From positions 99,656-163,655 of the forward strand of contig JAMYHL010000082.1 in the NCBI GenBank assembly GCA_025531455.1: a stretch of DNA of 64,000 nucleotides. Reading direction: 5' to 3'. The notes beneath the pieces were generated by a model that did not search any database, was not told where the DNA came from, and worked only from the letters and a program-made list of their open reading frames with translations. Within the stretch, counting starts at the first letter, position 1, and every line of letters starts with the position of its first letter. This DNA is from Apiotrichum sp. Y4204. Lineage: Eukaryota > Basidiomycota > Tremellomycetes > Trichosporonales > Trichosporonaceae. The translations under genes were made by a program, and so were the position numbers. This document shows, one piece after another, positions 30,247 through 40,814 of the stretch.

Positions 30247-31680
30247 ATGGTCGCGCCTCCCCAGACAGTACTCGTACGTTCCATCTCGATATCCCCTCTC
30301 ACGCCCAGATTATCGGCGGCGGCGAGTTTGGCGCGACGACCGCGCTCGAGCTCGCGACCAACGCATACAGGGGCCACGAACACCTCATCACGATCCTCGA
30401 CCGCACCCCCACGCCGCCCGCGTCAGACGCCGCGTCGTACGACTACAACAAGGTACTGGAAAGTCTATTATCCCCGCTGAGCGCAGATTGTCCGGCAGGA
30501 ATACTCTGATGGGGTGTACGCGCGCCTCGCGCACGAGGCCATGGAGAAATGGCGGACCCCGGACTGGCGGGAATATTACCACGAGTGCGGCGTCGTCGTT
30601 GCCGTTTCTCCTACTGCCAAGCAGAACGACTATATCTCCAAAGCCCTCGCTGTCAACGCTCTCCCGGGGATGGAGACGCCGGGCCTCGAGGCGCGTACCC
30701 TCCCCAATCGCAGCGACGTGCAGAAAGTGTACCCCGCCAACCTCCCGCTCGGCGACTTTGCCTCCCAGGATGTCTGTGAGTGGATACCCTTGTGCATCAC
30801 AGTGCTCATGTAGATATCAACTATGCGGGAGGGTGGGCCGACGCGCGGGGCGCGACCGAGGCGGTGGTCGCGCGGTGTCGTGCCGCAGGGGTGCGCTTCC
30901 GCGCGGGCACGGCCGCCGAGCTCATCGTCGAGGGCCGCCGGGTGGTCGGCGTAATCACGGCCGAGAACGCCGACCGCGTGACTGCCGACTTTGTCATCGC
31001 GTGCATGGGCAGCTGGACGCCGACGCTCCTCCCGGAACTCAAGGAGGAATGCCTCCCGACAGGCCAGGTCGCCGGCACGATCCAGCTCACGCCCGACGAG
31101 GCGGCGCGCTACGCCGCGGTCCCCGTCACCCGCATGATCGATAATGGATTCTACGTCTTTCCGCCAACTAAAGAGGGAATCGTAAAGTTTGCAATCCACC
31201 AAAAGGGATATATCAACCCGCAAGGCGAGTTCCCGAGTCTTCCCCGCACGCACCTCTCGCGCGGGTACGAGCACCAGCGCGTACCGGAGACGGCGCGGCG
31301 CGCCCTCCTCCACGGCCTCACCCGCGTGTATCCCGAACTCGCGGCCAAGCCGTGGGTCATGAGCCGCCTGTGCTGGTACTCTGACCGGCCGTCGGGCGAC
31401 TGGCTGATCGACTATCATCCGGCGTACGAGGGGCTGTTCGTCGCCGCCGGATGTGCAGGACATGCGTTTAGTGAGTATGGAATATAATGGTCTTGTTCTT
31501 GCTCTGACCGCAGAATTCATGCCGATTCTCGGCCGCCTGATTGTCGACCGCATCAATGGCACTCTCCCCCAAGACTTTGCGGATATCTGGGCATACAACC
31601 ACCAAGTCGCCGGGCGCAGGGACGGGTCGCGCGACCACTCGGTGCTCTACCGCCTTGACGCAGATGTCGCGAAGCTCTAG
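30247..31680 (+). CDS. MSOX/PIPOX/FAOX-type flavin amine oxidase
   Basis: Five exons (30247-30273, 30309-30452, 30487-30775, 30814-31470, 31514-31680) join in frame to 427 aa. The first exon is only 9 codons and the FAD-binding motif IIGGGEFGATTALELA follows directly. Other family features are YINYAGGWADARGA before the substrate domain, Cys340 in LCWYSDRPSGDWLIDYHP, which lines up with the covalent 8a-S-cysteinyl FAD cysteine of monomeric sarcosine oxidase and fructosyl amino acid oxidases, and the C-terminal GCAGHAFKFMPILG. It oxidises a secondary amine: sarcosine, L-pipecolate/proline, or fructosyl amino acids, with H2O2 as product. The substrate is not decidable from sequence. No C-terminal peroxisomal SKL-type signal (it ends VAKL). 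The promoter shares motifs with the proline-type block 8 kb away. Confidence 0.88.
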
Positions 31681-31920
31681 TACTGGGAATGCCTTTGATG
31701 AACGGTGAATAGTTGTCGTATGGATACTCTTTTCTTTTGAGCCACAAGGCCACTGACCACATTGATGACATGGCCGTCTCTGCAGCGCACTCAAAACTGA
31801 CGCCATACTGACCGAATAATGGAGAACAAATCGCGGCTGGCTAACCTGTTGGCATACTACTCGACTACACTCCTCACTGCCATTGCGATAACCGTCAATG
31901 TGCTCATACATTTCCACTCG

Positions 31921-34069
31921 CTACGTCCCCCGCAGCCCACGCTTCTCATTCTTCTCATTCTTCTCACTCGTCCCATACCGCCCAGCCACCACATCGCTCG
32001 CCTCGCTTGCCGCGCTCGAATCGTCGTCGTCGGCGAGCTGGAACAGCTCGGGGTACGGCTCGACCTTGCGGCGCAGTATGTACTTGCGGAGATACCACGG
32101 CAGGCGCGCGAGGTAGTACCGGAAGTGCTCGCGGTTGCCGACGCTGAACACGCTGTCGAGCTCTTCGAGCGTGAGGTTCTGGGGAAGGGTGAGCACAATC
32201 CAAGAGTCAAAATTATAACTTAACTCACTTTCGTCTCTGGGAGCAAAAAGTACGTGTAGACCCAGGCGAAAAAGTTCCACGCGGCATACCACACAAACGC
32301 GCCGGTGGGCGTGAAAGCCTGTACGAGGGCGGGCCAGGTGAACGAGAGGATAAAGTTGAAGAGCCAGCAGGTGGCCGTCGCAAACGACATGCCCACGTCG
32401 CGGATGTACAGCGGGAACGCCTCGGCAGAGTACGTGAACGGAACGGGGCCCTCGCCGGGTGAGTAGACCGCCATGAAGAGGTAGATGCCCGTCGTGATCA
32501 TCCCGACGCGCGCGGTGCTGTAGCCCCCGCCCGCCTCGTTTGTCGGCATGTAGAAGGAGAATCCCGTCCACAGCAGACACAGGCCCATAATTGGGAATGT
32601 GGTGAGCAACAAATTACGCCGCCCAAACGTGTCGATTGTGTAGATTGCCGGAATCGCGAATAGCCAGTTTGTAATTCCCGTGCCCATTGACACGAGGAGG
32701 GCCTCGCGGCGGGAAAACTGCGCGTCGATGAAGATCTGGGTAGAATAGTACGCGATAACGTTGACACTAGAGTGAGCCCCCAGCCAGACTCTTCAGGACC
32801 TACCCGCAAAACTGCTGCATGAACATGACGAAGAACGAGCTCTGGGCCGCGCGGCGGTTCCGTTTGACAAGGAAAAACTCTTTCCAGAGATTCTTGCCCT
32901 CGCGCTGGCTCTTTTCCACCTCGAGCATCTTGTGCGCATAGTACATGTCCCGTGCGGCCTGGAACGGCGCGTTGCGCATCCGGCTAAACGACTTGAACGC
33001 CTTTGCATACTTGCCCTTTTCCATGTACCACCGCGGCGACTCTGGGCAAAAGTAGACCTGCGCCATGACGAACATTGGCGGAATCGCCGTCGACGCCAGC
33101 ATCCACCGCCACTGGGGATACCGCGGCGGATTGTCGGATTGCCCCACGGGCGCAGTCACGTCCTGGAACGCGACCGACGCGATGAACCCGAGCATCTGTT
33201 GTTAGAGTCTTTAACCTCGCGTTTCGACTCACGATGCCGAATGCAGTCCACATCTGCCACATCATGGTGAGCGCGCCGCGGATAGTCTTTGGGGCGGATT
33301 CAGCCGCATATACGGGGGTAGTGGACGATTTCGCGCCGACCGCGAGACCGAGCACGAACCGCGCAATCAGGAGGTTGTACCATGTATCCGCCGCGGCCAT
33401 CCAGAACGATGCGACAAACGAGATAAAGCACGAGATGAAGATTGTGCCGCGCCGCCCAAAGAGTCTGTTGAGCGGCGCGTTTGTCCAGCACCCAATCACC
33501 GCGGAACACAGGTACGGCGCGCCGTTCAGCAGACCGCGGATATATACCTCGTCCTCGCCGATACCGAATTCGTCAAAGTAAAACTGCTGGGCGCCGTTTA
33601 CTGCCGTCTGGTCCATGCCCTGCACAATGGCCGAGCCGGCACACAGTACAACAAGGAAATAGAGCATAAACGGCTGCCGCCACCGGTGCGTGATTTCTTC
33701 CCTCAGAACCGCCTTGTTGTCTTCGGGGAGGGAGGAATCCGGGATACTCTCGAATCCGGTGGGCCGCATCGCGACGCGCGCAAGTAGCGCACCCTTATGG
33801 AACTCGTCGCGGTACGCCTGCAGCCCCTTTTCGTCCACGAACGCGTCCACGTCTGCGAGCACGTCGGCCGGACTCATCCCCGCGAGCGGGTTGCGCAGCA
33901 GCGCGGCGTCGCTGTGGTGCTTTGGGCCGAAATTCGGAGACTCCTCATAGTGTCCGTGTGGCGGCGCCTTGCCCGTGATCGTCGACGGCGCCTTGCCCTC
34001 GATCGTGTTCGAGTCCGAGCCCAGGCCCGAGTCGCGCCGTGGTGTGTTGTTGTCTAGCTTGTCCGGCAT
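31921..34069 (-). CDS. MFS sugar/polyol transporter
   Basis: Exons 33233-34069, 32804-33195, 32229-32766 and 31921-32178 join in frame to 674 aa. An unusually long cytosolic N-terminus (~165 aa, with a conserved FHKGALLARV...FESIP segment) precedes twelve predicted membrane helices. Sugar porter signatures are RFVLGLAVGAKSSTTPVYAAE, PESPRWYMEKGK, the mid-loop helix, SPGEGPVPFTYSAEAFPLYI (the PESPR/PETK-class loop) and the closing LLPETKNLTLEELD. The long N-terminal extension is typical of the fungal myo-inositol/quinate-like branch (Fst1/ITR-type), so polyol transport is a fair guess. It is convergent with the flavin oxidase gene. The C-terminal tail is acidic then KNEK-repeated. Confidence 0.88.
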
Positions 34070-34878
34070 GGTGGATACAGATGAACATCTGTAAGGTATC
34101 CGTGTTCTTATATACGCCGCGCCGAGACTGCGGAGCACGACGGTCGCGCTTGGCACCAGCCAGGTCCATGGGGTCGCACGACGCGGTCACATAGGTTAGT
34201 CTCGGTAAGTGACGGGAGAAGTGCCGATACCAGCAAACAACTGCAGAAGACTGCTGCAGTAGTATGTAAACAAAGGATGTTGCAACCTGGGGCCACCATC
34301 ACTGACGTCATCGACAGTGCTGTTGCGCTCTTGGCTTCTTGGCGATCATGCACCAAAAACGCTTGGCCGACGCCGTCGCCAACTGCGAGGCATGACGACG
34401 CGGTCTTGGCACTGCAGTTCCAGTGGTGCGGACTGATAAGAGCGGAGTACGGACGGAGATGGTCGCCGATGGCCTCGGTAAAATCGGGCCCTGATCCAGC
34501 ACTAGCGTTTCTCGGCGTTCCACTGCTTGGGAAACAGGTTAGAATGCCGCACATGTGAGTGGAGAGAGAATCTCTGGCCAAGACGCGATCGTCTGAACCT
34601 CGGGTCACGCCGAGGAGGTCAAGCGCGCATACTCTGCCTTGAACGTCATAATTCCACTCCCACCCAACCCCCAAACCACTCTGACTGCACTAACCTCGAA
34701 TGACACAAGATGCAACTGACATAAACACATAAAAGACATGCTGGGCGTGGACGGGCCGGAGTGCGGCGATGCGTGCGTGCGTGCGTGTGGTGTGACGAGC
34801 GCGGGCGGGCGGGGACGAGAGCCGGAGAGGCCGAGACGGAGATGCTGATGCTGCGCGTGAACGGCGCGGTAGTCCAGA
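34070..34878. other. Intergenic region between transporter and Mo25
   Basis: MFS transporter promoter on the left and Mo25 3' UTR on the right. Short GTGCGTGCGTGCGTG repeat near 34775. No gene seen. Confidence 0.45.
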
Positions 34879-36589
34879 CTACAGGCGCTCGACTGAGGGT
34901 TAGAAAACTTTGTGTTGCACAACTCACTCTGTCCGCATAGGAACTGCTTCTCGTCGTTGAACTGATCGTCTGGAGGTCAGCACAAGGGGCCACAAGGCTA
35001 TTGCCCAAGTTCAAGATCACGGGATCGACTTGGAACTCCACTTCGAGATATCTGTGGTACATCTGCGTCCACCAGATCTCGGCCACCACTCACCCTCCTT
35101 GTCATTGTGAAAGTCCTTGAGGAATATGAGCAGCCGCTCCTTGTTGCGCTTGAGAATGCGCGCGATTTCGGGCGGCTTGTTGGGGTTGGCGACGAACACC
35201 TGCCATCAGCGGAGTTTCTCCTCTCATCTCACCTTGAACACATGGAACGCCTCAAACTGGATGTTCCGACTGCGATCCCGCAGAAAGTTCATCATGAGCT
35301 TGAGGTTGGCCTCAGATGCAATGTACCGTGTCATGATCGAGTAGTTTGCGCGGTCAAGCAGGATCTCGCCGAGGAGCTTGAGCGACTGCCGCTTTGTGAC
35401 GTAGTTGTTGGACATGATCAAAACGTTGTACATGTTGAAGAACTGGCGTCAGCAGGTGGGATGACCTTTGCACCTACGCGATCGTAGTTCTGGTCGAGAT
35501 ATGCTGCGACCATTGCTTTGTGTCTCGTGAGTGTATCCTGTGGGTTAGTGGTATGAAACAATGAAACGAGGGTGTTGCTCGGTGAGGTGAGGACTGGGGC
35601 AAAAGCTCGGGCGGCACTGGCCGGGTCTCTCGGAACCCCTCACAGTTGAGTCACTCCATCACACACCGCACCACGCACCTTCATATTTGCAAACGCGTCG
35701 CACGAGATGCCAAACGTCGTGTCCTCGATGTATTTCGGGAAGGTGTAGAACCTGTTGTCAGACGACTTGGGAGAGACGACGCAACTCACTGCTCAGAGTA
35801 GAGGAGCAGCTTGGCGAGCTGCTCGTACCGCAGCATCTCCTTGAGTATCATACCCGTGTTCAGCGCGACCTCGGGGTCGCCGTACCTGCGTGTGAGCGAT
35901 ATGGGTCAGCGTCACGGAGTGCCACCCAAAGGCGCAGGTGCAGGACATCTGCCACTCACCCTCGGAGTGTGCTGAATATAATCTCCGGCTTGTTCTGCAT
36001 GAGCTCGACGGTCGGGTGGCGAATGCCGATCGTCCGCCGGAGGAGCGTGTTGAAGATGTGGCCGACGTCCTTGCGCGCCTCAAACTCAAGCTTTGGGAGA
36101 TGTGCGACGAGCTGCGAGAGCAGGTCCGTGTTGTACACCTCGTTCGCGACCATGGTGACTGTCTCGGGGGAGGACTCGGCCTCGCCCTCGCCGCAGAGCG
36201 TTGCCTTGACCTGGGCTATGAGGCGCGAGCATTCTTCGGTTGTCTGGTGTGAGCTATGTTAGGTGGGTGCGCGAGTGAGATGCCGAGTCGGTGCGCCACC
36301 ATTGCGCCAACCTCTAGTTGTGCACGGCTCAGAACGGGGTCTGCTGGTGAGTACGGAGCGCGGAGCGAGTGCGCTGGGGGTCGTATGAATTTCAGCGCCG
36401 CTCCGATAGCTCAGTCTCTCCAGTTTCCAGTATGAACAAACACCACCTTTCCCAAACACTCCCAACACACCCACTCACCTTCTTCTTGCTCTCCGCCGAT
36501 CCCGGCCCGTCAAGGCGCGAGAGACAGTCGCGGAGCACGCGCACGCTCTCGACCGGCGAGCGCGTTTTCGTGCGGTTGAAGAAGTTCAT
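34879..36589 (-). CDS. HYM1: Mo25/Hym1 (CAB39) scaffold protein
   Basis: Armadillo/HEAT-like scaffold that activates STE20/germinal-centre kinases in the RAM/morphogenesis network. Nine exons: 36479-36589, 35960-36243, 35790-35885, 35679-35751, 35478-35537, 35233-35442, 35094-35199, 34928-34969 and 34879-34892, giving 331 aa, the normal size. It starts MNFF and shows the family blocks [69 protein letters not shown] and [14 protein letters not shown]. The last exon is only 14 nt (codes ERL-stop) after a 35-nt intron. It turns the end into QFLCGQIERL, which resembles the VKQI ending of animal Mo25, whereas reading through would not. Intron 1 is 235 nt, long for this genome. Confidence 0.94.
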
Positions 36590-37392
36590 CGGGGGAGCGG
36601 CGGCGCGGCGAGCGGCGACAGGGACGATTGGGGAAAGGTGGTGAGCAGGGCGGGATGTTTGTGCTTTGTGCGGAATCGTACGCGGGATGGTAACCGACGG
36701 CGCGATGCACTATAACGAGAGACCGGACAGTGTCCTTTGTTGTTTGTGTTGTGATAACCTGGTGGTGGGGGTTGGAGATGAAGAACAATGGTAAAGGTTG
36801 GAAGTGTTGTGCACGGGACAGGGGGGACGGATTGTTGTTGACGTTGCAGGCAGGCAAGCAGCCAGGGACCACAGTGTGTGTGTGTTTCGCCCACTGGTGG
36901 CTCCTGTGTGCTCCTGGCTGTGGCTGGATCCTGGATCCTGGGCTGTGACACACACAGAATGCAATGAACCCTGGCTCCACACCTGACTTCCACAAGGCGA
37001 TTATACTCGTCTCTGCCACCTTGCATAACATTGATGCATGGAGTACGAAGTATCCCATAATCATGCATGCATGGAACCGCACAGAGGGTGCATTGAGCAC
37101 AAGGCTTTTGATGGCTATGAGCAATGAGGGCATCAACATTCAACATTCAGCATCCATCCGCCAGGGGAGGCGATGCACCCCCAGATTTCATTTCATCTCT
37201 GTGTGTGGGGAGTGGCAGATTCTTTAATTCGCACCCCCCTCTATCCCAGAATGACGGAGCGTCTACTGTCGCTTCCCGGTCCAGCTCCCGCCACCCAAAA
37301 TGGCCAACGTGCGCCACCCAGGTGTGACGACGACAAGCAAGCAACATCAACAACAGAAGTAACGGAAAACTCCTTCCACACCATCCACCATC
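36590..37392. promoter_or_regulatory. Divergent promoter region, Mo25 / Vti1
   Basis: About 800 bp between two divergent genes. It has GTGTGTGTGTTT near 36885 and ATGCATGCATGG near 37060, CA/TG-repeat-like. No additional gene supported. Confidence 0.45.
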
Positions 37393-38354
37393 ATGGACAA
37401 CTCGCCGACGTGAGTGTGCTTCGCTGGTTGTACGCTTGTGCGCGGTGGCAAATCCGCCGGTGCAGCACTCGCACTCGCTCTGGCACCTGTTCTGCTCCAG
37501 CCCACATGCCCGTCTCCTACCATTACTCACCCCAGCTCGCTGTTCGAAAACTACGACGAGGACCTCAAGTCCGCGCTCGCCAATGTCTCGGCCAAGCTCG
37601 ACACCGCGCGGACGCTCAAGGGCGGTGAGCATCCAACCTTCTACTATCAACTCACACTTAGAACCCCGCAAGTCGGCGCTGAAAAAGGTCGCGGACGAGC
37701 TGGACGAGGCGGAGGAAACTGTGCGTGCTTTCGGAAGCATCTCGTTCCTAACAGCAGGTGGCGCAGATGGAGGTGGAGATCCACTCCATGCCGGTATCCA
37801 TCCGGCGGACGTTCCAGGACCGCCTCTCGTCGTCGAAATCCCAGGTCGAGCGCGCGCGCAAGACATACCGCGACGCGTCGGCCGAGTCGGCGCGGTCCGA
37901 GCTCCTCGGGCCGACCAGCTTTGACGACCCGTATGGCGATGACGACACGGCATTCAACACGCGCACGCGGCTGCTCGCGGGCACGGAGGCGCTGGACGAC
38001 TCGTCCCGCCGCCTCGACAGCGCGCACCGCATCGCGCTCGAGACGGAGGACGTTGGCGCGGATATCCTCCGCTCCCTCCGTGGACAGCGTGAGCAGATTG
38101 AACATACCCGCGACACGCTTACGCGCGCGGACGGAAGTATTGACCGCGCGAGCGGGACGCTCAAGAAGATGATCTACAAGTGGGTGCCGTGGGGTTGATC
38201 TGATGCCCTGCCATGGGTGAGGTCTGTTGCCTCCGCCCTTGCTGTAATTTCTCTAACGCGCAGGATGTATCAGCAGAAGTTTGTCACGGGCGCCATTATC
38301 GCCGTGCTCGTCATCCTCATCCTCATCGTCCTGTACTCCAAGCTCTTTGGCTAG
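37393..38354 (+). CDS. VTI1: Qb-SNARE Vti1
   Basis: v-SNARE for Golgi-to-endosome and vacuole fusion. Five exons (37393-37409, 37536-37624, 37662-37720, 37758-38179, 38264-38354) join in frame to 225 aa. The N-terminal three-helix domain starts SLFENYDEDLKSALANVSAK and includes EVEIHSMPVSIRRTF. The SNARE motif covers about residues 140-195 with the zero-layer Gln in SLRGQREQIEHTRDTL. The C-terminal anchor is a single helix (VTGAIIAVLVILILIVLYSK) with LFG at the end. Exon 4 could start three bases earlier (37755), adding one Gln, because CAGCAG allows two acceptors. The first coding exon is only 17 nt. Confidence 0.94.
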
Positions 38355-38625
38355 AGGGCTGCAACTACAAGGAGATTGTTTAAGAGTTCTGGGATGGGGC
38401 CCCTCGCCGCGAGCGTCAGCACCGCCGTGGCCTTGGATAATGCCGCCATGTTATTGTCATGTATCATGCGTGTACTAAGTGGAAACAGACTCTGACCATC
38501 GAACTACTGAATACGTAAAGTATGGTACCAACCCATGCGCATCCTAACTCTTCCCCAAAGCTCCCTACATGACAACTCCCGGCATTTGTCGATGTCTGCC
38601 GAACATGATAAGCATGTCGCTGTCG

Positions 38626-39915
38626 CTACACTTGGTGTACGGTCTGTTGGTCAGAGCTAGTGGACGACCTGTCAGACTCGGTGAGGGACCCTCCAAGTCG
38701 CTGGTCGAGGATACCGAGCCCCTCGGGCCATGTCTTTTCGTCGTGGGACGCTGTGGCAAGCCAGGTGGAGAGAGGAGTAAACTTGATACGATCGGTGAAG
38801 GTTTCCAGGCTGTCGTATGCTTCTTCCTCCCCCCATTCTTCATCTATCAGGGCATCATACAACGCGGGCAATCTATTTGACCACTCCGACGTGAAAGCTC
38901 CGCGAAAGTACTCGACAAGCTGGTCTGGGTTTTGGCCCGGGATTCCTGCCACCTCGCGATGAGCCCGTCCGTTTGGAGGGGTATCGATGAAGGACGGAAG
39001 AGACTCGATACCAACGAATTCCAACGTACCACCTGCCGCTACGACCTTATACAGGTTCTCGAGCAGGCGGTCGAGAATTCTCATGGGCACAGGGATTGCC
39101 GATGCCGAAGACGAAAACCTGTGTGTCCCTAGGCATATGATGCCCTGGTGGGTTGCATCCGTGTCATCATCGTCTGGGTCGGGGACAAAGAATGGCGGAC
39201 TTGAACAGGATGCTTCCGATCGCTGCGACAAAACGATAACCACCTCCTTGACACAGTAGGCCCAACATATCTCTGGTAGCATCGGAAAATGAGTGGCTAT
39301 CCAGGCGGAGCTCCAGGTCACGTTCCAAACGTGGCGCTTACACTTGATCAGAGGTGGAAAGAACCAACGATCCGAATCAAGAACGAAGAAATCGACGATC
39401 TTGTTGCGGTGGTTCTTAGGCCGCAAATGCGACCCACGGGGCGCGCGCCGCCTAAGTGTGTGGAATCTGATGTAGTCCGGGACAGTCGTCAGGAAGAAGG
39501 GGTGGGAAATTTCCTGAGGATGGTAATAATCGATGGTACCAATCATCCTCAGCTGCCGCTCTCGTGATTCGTCCGAGACGCAATGCGTGTCGTTGTCGAA
39601 CAACATTGGAAGTTGAAGAAAAGGTGGGGAAGCAGCGCACAACTTCTCGATAGGAAACGTGACCCAACGGATATCAGCCTCCTCCGGCATAGTGGTTGGC
39701 CGGCGATCAACCACAGCTACGTGAGAAAATAGCTGCGCGTCCGCCGCATCACGCAAAGTCCTGCACGTGGTGCGAAGCTTGAGCAGTGAGGCGTGGGGAG
39801 CAAAAGCCACAATGGCGTCATGATGTGAGGGAAGTCCATGATGTCGATCACTGGGTTGGCGTTCTTGGAGTTTTTGCCGGGCTGCGTGGCGGGTTAGTCT
39901 TCGAACAAGTAGCAA
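38626..39915 (-). CDS. F-box-like family protein, N-terminus apparently frameshifted
   Basis: Single long frame of about 430 codons, paralogous to the gene at 3-989. Shared features are DAQLFSHV, GGTLEFVGIESL and the closing IKFTPLSTWLATASHDEKTWP. The frame has no early ATG; its first in-frame ATG is near codon 75. An adjacent frame reads VIDIMDFPHIM, the expected start of this family's F-box-like helix, and runs into DAIVAFAPHASLLKLRTTCRTLRD only if one G is restored near 39817-39821 (ATGAC instead of ATGGAC). Either a 1-nt deletion or sequencing error has broken the N-terminus, or an upstream exon (candidate at 39960-40051, acceptor at 39888) rescues the lower frame. The upper coordinate is the limit of the open frame, not a proven start. 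Confidence 0.6.
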   Translation of the reverse strand: MLLVRRLTRHAARQKLQERQPSDRHHGLPSHHDAIVAFAPHASLLKLRTTCRTLRDAADAQLFSHVAVVDRRPTTMPEEADIRWVTFPIEKLCAASPPFLQLPMLFDNDTHCVSDESRERQLRMIGTIDYYHPQEISHPFFLTTVPDYIRFHTLRRRAPRGSHLRPKNHRNKIVDFFVLDSDRWFFPPLIKCKRHVWNVTWSSAWIATHFPMLPEICWAYCVKEVVIVLSQRSEASCSSPPFFVPDPDDDDTDATHQGIICLGTHRFSSSASAIPVPMRILDRLLENLYKVVAAGGTLEFVGIESLPSFIDTPPNGRAHREVAGIPGQNPDQLVEYFRGAFTSEWSNRLPALYDALIDEEWGEEEAYDSLETFTDRIKFTPLSTWLATASHDEKTWPEGLGILDQRLGGSLTESDRSSTSSDQQTVHQV

Positions 39916-40814
39916 ATGCCCACAGTGTCGTTGTTAGAGCCCTTGTTATCCGCGCACTGGGCTGGGTGTCACTTGAATTGTCGTTATCCTTGCTGGTATG
40001 TACCGTCATTGTTGTCGTCGGCTCGTGTGGGGTGTCTTCCTTTCGTTTCATGTTGTTTATGGTTGCGTCGATGAGCGTGGGTGGTGTCTCTTTGAAATAA
40101 AGGGCTCAGAGGGTCAGTGACAAGCAGAAAGAATAAACAAACGAATAGGAGAGGAATGAAGAGGTGAGTCAATTGAGACTGATGGAAAGAGAGAAGAAAG
40201 AGAGAAGAAAGAGAGAAGAAAGAGAGAAGAAAGATAGAAGAAAGATAGAAGGAGACTGGAGGGAAGAGAGAAGAGAGATAAAAGGAGAATCGACAAGGCT
40301 CTGACAGTTTTATATGACGATTACTGTACGAAGGAAGGGCGCAACGCTGCAATACCTCGAGGTCATAATTTCCTTCCTTTGGTACTCTTGAGCGCTTGAA
40401 TCCTCCCATTCTCACGTTCTCACGCCATCTCACGATCTCACAATCTCTCATTCTGACCCCTCACCGTGCCCTGGGATCCTCACCGCACAACGCCTCTGGT
40501 CGTCAGGCCGCCTTCTCTCACAAGATCCCAGTAGACCAAAGGCCAAGGCTGGCAAAAGCTCATGCCCTTTGGCGATCCGACAATCGTCATATTTTGCTTC
40601 GCGATAGCCTCGCGCCCCTTGATCGCCGCCGGTTGAGTCAACTTGTCCAGTCACCCAGGCTCTCACGCTCAGTGATCAGTGATCAGTGTCTGTCGTTACC
40701 CAGCCGTCCGTCTGTTGCATCTCCACGTCTACCTAATCAGCATCTACCTCTCATTCTCTTCCTGTATCTCATTCCCTCATTCTCTAACCTCTGTGTTATC
40801 CACCGAGCACCTAC
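39916..40814. other. Intergenic region with purine tandem repeat and pyrimidine-rich leader
   Basis: Contains a possible first exon of the F-box-like gene (minus strand, ATGs at 40051 and 40009), the 11-bp repeat, and a C/T-rich leader (40400-40800) of the following gene. The open frame running upstream of 40815 into this leader shows no protein-like composition. Confidence 0.4.
40191..40250. repeat. 11-bp purine tandem repeat
   Basis: Four exact copies of GAGAAGAAAGA (40191-40234), one copy with a single change (TAGAAGAAAGA) and a partial sixth. It is all purine on the plus strand, and lies upstream of the F-box-like gene on the opposite strand. Confidence 0.9.

Noticed and set aside
30128..31144. 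338-codon plus-strand frame over the flavin oxidase
   Set aside because: Wrong frame; the five-exon model restores FAD-binding and active-site motifs.
8820..34069. D-galacturonate/pectin catabolic cluster (aldolase plus sugar transporter)
   Set aside because: Reductase and dehydratase of that route are absent, while two proline-route enzymes sit beside the aldolase; kept only as an alternative for the aldolase itself.
40396..40814. Upstream extension of the hypothetical protein at 40815
   Set aside because: C/T-rich leader-like sequence; its frame joins the second exon only by ignoring a clean splice (TA|GTGAGT to CTGCAG|C).
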